Positions 5,623 to 9,911 of a stretch of 9,911 nt of DNA are shown one piece after another. Position 1 is the stretch's first letter; each line of letters opens with the position of its first letter. Below the pieces are notes generated by a model. That model was not told where the DNA came from. It did not search any database and worked only from the letters and a program-made list of their open reading frames with translations. Source of the DNA: an uncultured Clostridia bacterium. GTDB taxonomy: Bacteria; Bacillota; Clostridia; Christensenellales; Borkfalkiaceae. The position numbers were made by a program, and so were the translations under genes. The DNA lies in NCBI GenBank assembly GCA_947629875.1, contig CANRFK010000167.1:1-9911 (forward strand), written 5' to 3'.

Positions 5623-6274
5623 GCTTTTGCTCCTCTTGCTCCTTCCCCTCTCTTGCCGCGAGCATCTCTTCGAGCGCAAAGACGCGCTCGCGGAGGGCGC
5701 AGAGTTCCTGCACGATGGGGTCCTCCTTCTCGGGGATGAGATCCTGCGGCTTCTCGCCGTTGATGCGGACGACGCGCCCGGGGACGCCGACGACGGTCGC
5801 AAACGGCGGGACTTCCTTTAAGACGACGGCGCCCGCGCCGATGCGGGCGCCCTCGCCCACCGTAAAGCCGCCGAGAACCTTGGCGCCGCACGCGATGACG
5901 GCGTTCTTTTTGATGGTGGGGTGGCGTTTTCCCTTCTCCTTGCCCGTGCCGCCCAAGGTGACGCCCTGATAGATGACGACGCCCTCTTCGACTTCCGCCG
6001 TCTCGCCGATGACGACGCCCGAGCCGTGGTCGATGAAGACGCCGGGGGCGATCTTGGCGGCGGGGTGAATTTCGATGCCCGTGCGGAATTTCGCCCACTG
6101 CGAAGCCCAGCGCGCGAGGAATTTGAAATGTATTTTCCAAAGGACGGCGGCGCGGCGGTGCCAGATCAGCGCGCGGACGCCCGAATATGTCAGCCATATT
6201 TCAAAGCGGTTGCGCGCGGCGGGATCGTTGCGCTTGGCCGCGGCGATATCCTTGTTGAGTTTGCGAAAGAACAC
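5609..6274 (-). CDS. cysE: Serine O-acetyltransferase (short EpsC type)
   Basis: Makes O-acetylserine from serine and acetyl-CoA, the committed step of cysteine synthesis. The 221-residue protein has a short helical N-terminus (1-60) and a left-handed beta-helix from TGIEIHPAAKIAPG (65-78). Probable catalytic H83 lies in FIDHGSGVVIGETAEV (80-95), YQGVTLGGTGKEKGKRHPT (102-120) carries H118, and the helix ends near GVPGRVVR (163-170). It lacks the long N-terminal domain of the E. coli enzyme. The last 40 residues are charged and probably a coiled coil. The start is GTG at 6274, set by AAGGAG six bases upstream. The stop lies inside the cysS start region, so the acetylserine enzyme and the cysteine-charging enzyme are coupled. 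No T-box is evident; only 47 bases separate it from the next gene upstream. Confidence 0.96.
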   Translation of the reverse strand: MFFRKLNKDIAAAKRNDPAARNRFEIWLTYSGVRALIWHRRAAVLWKIHFKFLARWASQWAKFRTGIEIHPAAKIAPGVFIDHGSGVVIGETAEVEEGVVIYQGVTLGGTGKEKGKRHPTIKKNAVIACGAKVLGGFTVGEGARIGAGAVVLKEVPPFATVVGVPGRVVRINGEKPQDLIPEKEDPIVQELCALRERVFALEEMLAAREGKEQEEQKHEDL

Positions 6275-6280
6275 GATTTT

Positions 6281-6286
6281 CTCCTT
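6281..6286 (-). promoter_or_regulatory. Ribosome binding site deciding the cysE GTG start
   Basis: AAGGAG on the minus strand, six bases before the GTG at 6274. It supports this unusual start codon. Upstream, the transcript has overlapping potential stems, GCCGC-CCC-GCGGC and GCGGC-TCAT-GCCGC, that share one arm and cannot form together. This is suggestive only. Confidence 0.7.
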
Positions 6287-6321
6287 GCTCTATTGTATGC
6301 GGCATGAGCCGCGGGGCGGCG

Positions 6322-6942
6322 TTATTTTTTGATGGGAATGGTGGTGATGCGGTACTCCGCAAGGCAGGCATCGCGCATCTCCGCGTTGAACACCCGCTGC
6401 TCGATGAGGTAGCTCACCACGACATCGCGCACGCTCTCCTTTTTGAGCGTAAACCCACAGGTGTTGAGAAGGTTTACAAGGTCGGCATGGCGCATGCGGC
6501 AGACGAGCGCGACCGCGAACACCGTGCCCTTTTCGGGATACAGTTTGCCCTTTGCGATCATCTCCCAAAAGCGGGGCTCGATATTGAGCTTTTCCCCCAC
6601 CGTCTCCCACGTTTCATGGTACTTTTTCAGCGTGGGCGCGAGCACCTTTTTGAAGGTGTGTTTGCGGGAGAGATCGCGCAGGCGCGCGAAACAGGACGGT
6701 ACGGAAAAGTTGAAGGTGTATTCGGTATCCAAGAGCTCGGACTTGAAGCGTTTCAGGAGCTCCGCCGCATTCTTCTGCCCCGAGAGGCGCAGGATGGCGG
6801 GATCGCGCCGCGCGATGTTCCCGTCCTTCTCGATATAGATGAGCTCGGGGCGCACGTAGCCCTCGAGCGCGGCAAGGCGCACGTAATCGGAGTAGTTGGC
6901 GCAAAAATATTCGTCGAGCGACTGCAAATACTGCGTATCCAT
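6322..6942 (-). CDS. Uncharacterised protein with a C-terminal helical (XRE-like) domain
   Basis: I do not recognise the full 206-residue protein. The N-terminal part (1-95) contains YLQSLDEYF, VRPELIYIEKDGN and LLKRFKSEL and matches nothing I know. The C-terminal part (about 96-197) shows spaced helices: FKKVLAPTLKKY, WETVGEKLNIEPRFWEMIAKGK, a KGTVFAVALVCRM helix, LVNLLNTCGFTL, and VRDVVVSYLIEQRVFNAEMRDACL. This layout resembles the helix-turn-helix-like C-terminal domain that in other Bacillota follows macro domains or stands in small hypothetical proteins; I make that link from memory. There is no signal peptide and no membrane segment. It is isolated from lgt by a terminator and has its own promoter, and the ATG falls at the predicted +1. 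A gap of 47 bases leads to cysE, so it may head a unit with cysE-cysS. A regulatory or nucleic-acid-linked role is only a guess. Confidence 0.82.
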   Translation of the reverse strand: MDTQYLQSLDEYFCANYSDYVRLAALEGYVRPELIYIEKDGNIARRDPAILRLSGQKNAAELLKRFKSELLDTEYTFNFSVPSCFARLRDLSRKHTFKKVLAPTLKKYHETWETVGEKLNIEPRFWEMIAKGKLYPEKGTVFAVALVCRMRHADLVNLLNTCGFTLKKESVRDVVVSYLIEQRVFNAEMRDACLAEYRITTIPIKK

Positions 6943-6948
6943 AGCTGT

Positions 6949-6977
6949 ATTTTACCATTCCGTGTGGAAAAAGGCAA
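6949..6977 (-). promoter_or_regulatory. Promoter giving a leaderless mRNA for the gene at 6322-6942
   Basis: On the minus strand, TTGCCT (6972-6977) and TAAAAT (6949-6954) are 17 bases apart. Six bases separate the -10 box from the ATG, so transcription should start at the A of the start codon (6942). There is no Shine-Dalgarno sequence in front of the ATG, which agrees with leaderless translation. Confidence 0.6.
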
Positions 6978-6993
6978 TCATTTTCAAAGCCAT

Positions 6994-7023
6994 AAAAAAA
7001 GTTCCGCAGAGAAACCGCGGAAC
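6994..7023 (-). terminator. Intrinsic terminator of the zinc-ribbon/lgt unit
   Basis: On the minus strand, GTTCCGC (7017-7023) pairs with GCGGAAC (7001-7007) across a nine-base loop and is followed by seven T. It begins six bases beyond the lgt stop codon. Confidence 0.9.
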
Positions 7024-7028
7024 GGGGG

Positions 7029-7802
7029 TTACGATGTGCGGAGTTTTCGTCGCTCCCGCACGAGATAGGTGAGCCACAGAATTTCGCCCAACAATATGAG
7101 CGCAATGGAGATGATCTGCGCCGGGGAGAGCGGAAGCCCGAATATTGCCCCCCGATCGTCGGCGCGAAAGCACTCGATAACAAAGCGCGTGACGCCGTAG
7201 AGCATGCAGTACAGGGGGAAGGCGTGCTTCTTTCCGAACAGGAACAAAATGGCGAAGATGACGAGGAGCGCCGCCGCCTCATAGAGCTGGGTGGGGTGAA
7301 TGGCGACGGGCCCGCCGTAGAATTTGTAGGGCGCGGAGCCCTCGGGAAAGACGACGCCGAGCGGTCCCGACGTGGGGGCGCCGAAACAGCAACCGCCGAG
7401 GAAACACCCGATCCTGCCGAGGCAGTGCCCCAAGGGGATGCCCACGGCGACATCGGCAAAGCGCTCGTAGAGGGCGACCTTCCGCCTCCGCCAGCAGAGC
7501 AGAAGAAGCGGCCAAAGGGCGAGCCCGCAGAGAACCCCGCCGTAGAACGTTGCCCCCTTGAGGATGAACTTGCCGCCGTTTTCCGCTATTTTGAAGAGCG
7601 CATCAAAAACCATGGCGGCGGGCAAAGCCGCCGCCATGGCTATGGCAAGCATTCCTAATGCAAATGCGTTTTCCGCACCGTTCCCTCTGTGGCGGTAGAA
7701 CGTGAGCCCGGCGAAAATGCCGAGAAACGCCAACGCCCCCAAAACCATCATGATCGAATAGAGATGGAAGGTAACTCCGGTTACGGTAAAAGATCGGTAC
7801 AT
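7029..7802 (-). CDS. lgt: Prolipoprotein diacylglyceryl transferase (Lgt family)
   Basis: Integral membrane enzyme that moves diacylglycerol from phosphatidylglycerol to the lipobox cysteine of prolipoproteins. The 257 residues form about seven hydrophobic segments. Family marks are LGRIGCFLGGCCFG (128-141; R130 matches the essential arginine of the Lgt signature), AIHPTQLYEA (167-176) and VTRFVIECFRADDRG (204-218). Where classical Lgt has FHGG with a functionally important histidine, this one has FYGG (86-89), a variant I associate with Lgt-like proteins of Clostridia, so it may be a paralogue or a divergent main enzyme. The start ATG at 7802 lies 25 bases beyond the stop of the zinc-ribbon gene, with only a weak ribosome binding site, suggesting translation as the second gene of that unit. 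A strong terminator follows. Confidence 0.92.
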   Translation of the reverse strand: MYRSFTVTGVTFHLYSIMMVLGALAFLGIFAGLTFYRHRGNGAENAFALGMLAIAMAAALPAAMVFDALFKIAENGGKFILKGATFYGGVLCGLALWPLLLLCWRRRKVALYERFADVAVGIPLGHCLGRIGCFLGGCCFGAPTSGPLGVVFPEGSAPYKFYGGPVAIHPTQLYEAAALLVIFAILFLFGKKHAFPLYCMLYGVTRFVIECFRADDRGAIFGLPLSPAQIISIALILLGEILWLTYLVRERRKLRTS

Positions 7803-7827
7803 GTTTTCCCGCTTCTATCCTGTGCGC

Positions 7828-8370
7828 TCAGTTCTTCCTGGGCTTCTTGAAAGAAAGACCGAAGGCGACCGCAAAGAGAACCAAGCCGATAACCGTATAG
7901 ATGTCGACCATCGGGATAAACGGAATATCAACAAGTGCGGTGATGAGCACGGCGACCTGGGACGCAAGACCGATGCCCGAGCAGACGATGCCGGGAACAC
8001 GACGGAATTTGAATGCCAGAATAGAACCGGCAAGACCAACTGCACTGCCGCCGATACCGAAGATACCGACTACCGCGAGACGGATCGTGATGTCATCGCT
8101 ATGAACTCCGGCAATCGCCGTGCAGGTATCCATCGCGGAGAAGGCAATCAGCCAAACGAACGCGCCAATGAGGCCAAAGATGAACCCGATGATGCCGCAA
8201 GCAAGGGCACCGCCGTTTCTCGGCTCTTTGGGCTGGGCGGTCTGCTGGATCACGACCTGGGGCGCCTGCTGGATGACAGGCTGCTGTTGCTGCGCATCAA
8301 GGGGGGCGCCGCACTTGGAGCAGAATTTCGTTCCGTCTTCGTTCTGCGCGCCACAGTTTCTGCAAAACAT
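7828..8370 (-). CDS. Zinc-ribbon membrane protein of unknown function
   Basis: 180 residues. A zinc ribbon opens the protein (C3, C6, C17, C20: CRNCGAQNEDGTKFCSKCG). A Q/P-rich flexible linker (about 25-50) follows, then four hydrophobic segments (about 55-79, 97-120, 126-147, 156-175), ending KKPRKN. The basic cytoplasmic-type tail and N-terminal ribbon suggest both ends face the cytoplasm. Many Bacillota encode such zinc-ribbon plus DUF4190-like membrane proteins without known function. Its position ahead of lgt suggests a membrane or envelope role at most. The ATG at 8370 is preceded by AAGGAG at good spacing. The transcript leader carries an inverted repeat CATATC/GATATG (8400-8423). The promoter has a nine-base G-run in its spacer. 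Confidence 0.88.
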   Translation of the reverse strand: MFCRNCGAQNEDGTKFCSKCGAPLDAQQQQPVIQQAPQVVIQQTAQPKEPRNGGALACGIIGFIFGLIGAFVWLIAFSAMDTCTAIAGVHSDDITIRLAVVGIFGIGGSAVGLAGSILAFKFRRVPGIVCSGIGLASQVAVLITALVDIPFIPMVDIYTVIGLVLFAVAFGLSFKKPRKN

Positions 8371-8432
8371 AGTTACAATTCTCCTTTTTTTCTTTTTTTC
8401 ATATCCCTCGGATAATAGATATGATTTTTCTC

Positions 8433-8461
8433 ATTATACCCCCCCCCATCGATATTGTCAA
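8433..8461 (-). promoter_or_regulatory. Perfect consensus promoter with a G9 spacer tract (zinc-ribbon/lgt unit)
   Basis: On the minus strand, TTGACA (8456-8461) and TATAAT (8433-8438) both match the consensus fully, with a 17-base spacer. Nine consecutive G (8439-8447) lie in that spacer, next to the -10 box. The predicted start is near 8426, giving a leader of about 56 bases. A change in the G-run length would change promoter spacing. Confidence 0.88.
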
Positions 8462-8483
8462 GAGTTTTTATCACATTTTTTCC

Positions 8484-8502
8484 CGATTTTGTTGAAAAAT
8501 CG
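8484..8502. promoter_or_regulatory. Inverted repeat upstream of the zinc-ribbon promoter
   Basis: CGATTTT (8484-8490) and AAAATCG (8496-8502) flank five bases. It lies about 22 bases upstream of the -35 box on the minus strand. It could be an operator or an unimportant AT-rich palindrome. Confidence 0.3.
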
Positions 8503-8600
8503 CATATCTCGTCGACACGGCGCAGCGATGACGCCGACAGGATGCAACAAAAGCGCAAAAATTCACAAAAACCCCGATTTGACGCCCGAAATTTGAAGAT

Positions 8601-8615
8601 TGTTAATTTTTAACA
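8601..8615. promoter_or_regulatory. Inverted repeat TGTTAA-TTT-TTAACA
   Basis: A perfect 6-bp inverted repeat around TTT in the AT-rich divergent intergenic region, 93 bases upstream of the deoR-family -35 box. It is a candidate operator; no binding protein can be named. Confidence 0.35.
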
Positions 8616-8663
8616 GAAAATATGTATCACTTTATGAACTTATTTATAAAAAATAACAAAAAT

Positions 8664-8690
8664 TTCCGAAATTTTCGAAAATTCACGAAA
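8664..8690. promoter_or_regulatory. Candidate operator with CGAA repeats and a 14-bp palindrome
   Basis: AATTTTCGAAAATT (8670-8683) is a perfect palindrome. CGAA recurs at 8667, 8676 and 8686, so sites lie roughly one helical turn apart. The cluster ends 18 bases before the -35 box of the DeoR-family gene, a position suiting autoregulation. DeoR-family regulators often bind such repeated sites, but the link is inference. Confidence 0.4.
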
Positions 8691-8707
8691 AACCTTTGTG
8701 AAAATAC

Positions 8708-8736
8708 TTGCCAAAACTCTTTTTTTGTGTTAGAAT
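8708..8736 (+). promoter_or_regulatory. Promoter of the DeoR-family regulator gene
   Basis: TTGCCA (8708-8713) and TAGAAT (8731-8736) are separated by 17 bases, with a T-run in the spacer. The predicted start is near 8743, about 26 bases before the ATG. It also rules out the longer reading frame from 8622. Confidence 0.75.
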
Positions 8737-8768
8737 TTTGCAAAAGACACAATCAGGAGAGGTATATC

Positions 8769-9527
8769 ATGAAACGCGACCGTATTGAAGAAATTGCGGA
8801 GCTTCTCGATAAACGCGGAAAACTCTCGCTTGACCAACTCGACGACTTTTTCCCCAACGTATCGCAGATGACGCTCCGCCGCGACCTTTTCCAACTCGAA
8901 CAGCAGGGGCGCATCATCCGCGTGCGCGGCGGCGCCATGTCCGTCAAAGAGGTGCAGAAGGTCTCGGGTGAACCGTACGTGAAAAAGACGGCCATCCACA
9001 CCGACGAGAAGATCAAGATCGCCCAGAAGGCGGCGAGCCTCATCACCGAGAACAGCTCCCTCTTTATGGACGGCGGCACGACGGCGCTCTCCTTTGCAAA
9101 GGAGCTGCCCGATATCAACATCCACGTGTTCACGAACGGGCTTGCTGTTGCCATTGAACTTGCGCAGAAGAAGAACATCGACGTCACCATGCTCGGCGGG
9201 CAGGTGTTGAAGGACAACCTCTCCACCGCTTCGCCCGTCGCAAAGGCGTACTTCGAGACGACCAACTTCGAACTTGCCATCATCTCGGCATCGGCGTTTA
9301 CGCTCGAGAACGGGTTCTCGTGCGGCTCCATGGTGGAAGCCGACCTTTTGAAGATGGCGCGCAAGAAGGCGAAGGAGATGTACATGATGCTCGACAGTTC
9401 CAAGATCGGCAAGATCATGCCCTATTCCTTTGCGCGGCTCGAGGATATCGACGTGCTCATCACCGACGACAACTTCCCCGCCGACCTCAAAGAGAAGTTC
9501 ATCGAGAAGAATATCGTCGTCATGTAA
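8769..9527 (+). CDS. DeoR-family transcriptional regulator
   Basis: Cytoplasmic DNA-binding regulator, usually a repressor answering to a phosphorylated sugar. The 252 residues fit the family. The winged helix-turn-helix is at 1-57 (RIEEIAELLDKRGKLSLDQL, then VSQMTLRRDLFQLEQQGRIIRVRGGA). The effector domain (about 75-235) has SLFMDGGTTALSFAKEL, VFTNGLAVAIEL, VTMLGGQVL, NGFSCGSMVEADLLKMA and MLDSSKIGK. DGGTT is the usual sugar-phosphate site. I start at 8769 because AGGAGAGG lies six bases upstream; the in-frame extension from 8622 is AT-rich, low in complexity and crosses the promoter. It is the only plus-strand gene, ends at its own terminator and has no metabolic partner in view. The target could be itself, the divergent zinc-ribbon/lgt unit, or a distant operon. 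Confidence 0.95.
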   Translation: MKRDRIEEIAELLDKRGKLSLDQLDDFFPNVSQMTLRRDLFQLEQQGRIIRVRGGAMSVKEVQKVSGEPYVKKTAIHTDEKIKIAQKAASLITENSSLFMDGGTTALSFAKELPDINIHVFTNGLAVAIELAQKKNIDVTMLGGQVLKDNLSTASPVAKAYFETTNFELAIISASAFTLENGFSCGSMVEADLLKMARKKAKEMYMMLDSSKIGKIMPYSFARLEDIDVLITDDNFPADLKEKFIEKNIVVM

Positions 9528-9553
9528 ATTTGTCCCCCATTCATTTTCTTTTG

Positions 9554-9605
9554 AAAAGGGCGCTCCGCGGTTTGTTTGCGGGGCGCTCTTTTGTTTGTTT
9601 TTTTG
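9554..9605 (+). terminator. Intrinsic terminator of the DeoR-family gene
   Basis: A 15-bp stem (9554-9568 with 9578-9592, two G-T wobbles) around a nine-base loop, followed by a T-rich tract to about 9604. It starts 27 bases beyond the stop codon. The A-run on its left arm would also allow weak termination from the other strand. Confidence 0.88.
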
Positions 9606-9651
9606 GGGGGGTGCGAGGGGATAAGGATAGAGGATGAGGGCAACGTTGGGA

Positions 9652-9763
9652 GAAAGATACGCTACTGCGCGGCTGTGCCGCTTGTGCCGCCCTTGGTCGA
9701 AAATAGCGCGGGCGGGACGGCGCGCGCCGTCGCTGTGGCGACGGCGCGCGGCTCGGTATGAGG
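9652..9763. repeat. Family A element, copy 3 (split by extra sequence)
   Basis: The left flank GAAAGATACGCT (9652-9663) is separated by about 57 bases from a 13-bp perfect stem (9721-9733 with 9738-9750, loop TGTG), followed by GC and the right flank TCGGTATGAGG (9753-9763). The flanks match copies 1 and 2, but extra GC-rich sequence, including GCGGC-TGT-GCCGC, lies between the left flank and the stem. It may be an expanded or composite copy. Confidence 0.55.
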
Positions 9764-9784
9764 GTTGTAGCCCCACCCCCCTAC

Positions 9785-9802
9785 CCCCCTCCCAAGAGGG
9801 GG
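9785..9802. repeat. Family B hairpin at the right edge
   Basis: CCCCCTC-CCAA-GAGGGGG, followed by CAAGG and then family C, the same order as before copy 1 of family C. It is preceded by a long C-rich tract (9771-9784). Confidence 0.6.
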
Positions 9803-9808
9803 CAAGGC

Positions 9809-9829
9809 GACGGACTGCGTTGGGGGAAG
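9809..9829. repeat. Family C repeat, copy 2
   Basis: GA followed by CGGACTGCGTTGGGGGAAG. It is identical over 19 bases to the copy at 9893-9911 and matches the copy at 1175-1195 except for that copy's two extra G. Confidence 0.7.
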
Positions 9830-9838
9830 CATAATAAG

Positions 9839-9870
9839 GTGGAGATGTCTCCACTTCGGTCGACATGACA
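9839..9870. repeat. Short dispersed-type palindromic element
   Basis: GTGGAGA-TG-TCTCCAC (9839-9854), then TTCGGTCGACATGACA. It resembles a class of short intergenic repeats (TCTCCACTTCGGTCGA...ATGACA) that I remember from many gut bacterial genomes; I could not check this. It sits between two family C copies. Confidence 0.5.
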
Positions 9871-9890
9871 ATATGATAGCGCATGGGCAA

Positions 9891-9911
9891 GGCGGACTGC
9901 GTTGGGGGAAG
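9891..9911. repeat. Family C repeat, copy 3 (reaches window edge)
   Basis: CGGACTGCGTTGGGGGAAG at 9893-9911, preceded by GGGCAAGG. The element may continue beyond the window. Confidence 0.65.

Larger units (their letters stand above)
9606..9911. other. Repeat-filled stretch without genes at the right edge
   Basis: No gene is supported. A seven-base G-run (9605-9611) leads into a split family A element (9652-9763), a C-rich tract with a family B hairpin (9785-9802), family C copies (9811-9829 and 9893-9911) and, between these, a short palindromic element (9839-9870). The window ends inside this mosaic. Confidence 0.65.

Noticed and set aside
4162..5739. Long plus-strand open frames opposite cysS
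   Set aside because: Antisense shadows of a confidently identified synthetase; their composition follows cysS codon bias.
5623..5802. N-terminal extension of CysRS
   Set aside because: It lies wholly within cysE in another frame and has no similarity to CysRS.
6275..6321. TACAAT as a -10 box for a separate cysE promoter
   Set aside because: No acceptable -35 box at the right distance; the region upstream is a GC-rich hairpin.
8622..8768. Earlier start for the DeoR-family gene
   Set aside because: The extension is AT-rich low-complexity sequence that crosses the TTGCCA/TAGAAT promoter; the ATG at 8769 has a strong ribosome binding site.
8730..9890. 386-codon minus-strand open frame opposite the DeoR-family gene
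   Set aside because: Antisense shadow that also translates the terminator and repeat mosaic; no domain or start signal.

Overview
The window reads as a GC-rich Bacillota (Clostridia-type) chromosome segment. The evidence is the cysE-cysS pair, a short EpsC-type serine acetyltransferase, the rplM-rpsI operon, Lgt, strong AAGGAG-type ribosome binding sites and consensus TTGACA/TATAAT promoters. The repeat-rich intergenic DNA resembles what I remember from uncultured gut Clostridia (for example Christensenellales), but placement below class level is a guess.

Layout. Nine genes lie on the minus strand and one on the plus strand. Reading from the right, in the direction of minus-strand transcription: a zinc-ribbon four-helix membrane protein (7828-8370) and lgt (7029-7802) form a transcription unit. 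It starts at a perfect promoter whose spacer contains nine consecutive G and ends at a hairpin/T-tract terminator (6994-7023). Next comes an unrecognised gene with its own promoter and apparently no 5' leader (6322-6942), then cysE (GTG start) overlapping cysS by 14 bp, then a compact alaS, then a maa-type sugar O-acetyltransferase. The last unit is the rplM-rpsI operon with its own promoter (723-751); rpsI runs off the left edge. On the plus strand, a DeoR-family regulator (8769-9527) has its own promoter and terminator and is transcribed divergently from the zinc-ribbon/lgt unit.

Function. The core is translation: ribosomal proteins L13 and S9, and cysteinyl- and alanyl-tRNA synthetases. 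CysE makes O-acetylserine, the precursor of the cysteine that CysS charges. Lgt lipidates prolipoprotein cysteines in the membrane. The regulator's target is not visible.

Unexplained structure. The gaps at 752-1424, 1989-2234, 4047-4236 and 9606-9911 are filled with a mosaic of palindromic repeats. Family A has fixed flanks (GAAGATACRCTC and TCGGTATGAGG) around a GC palindrome whose sequence and length change from copy to copy. Family B is a set of C-run/G-run hairpins, tandemly duplicated at 2122-2224. Family C is CGGACTGCGTTGGGGGAAG. The points most worth a second look are the poly-G promoter spacer, the compact AlaRS, the repeat mosaic and the leaderless gene. I see no CRISPR array, transposase, tRNA or rRNA.
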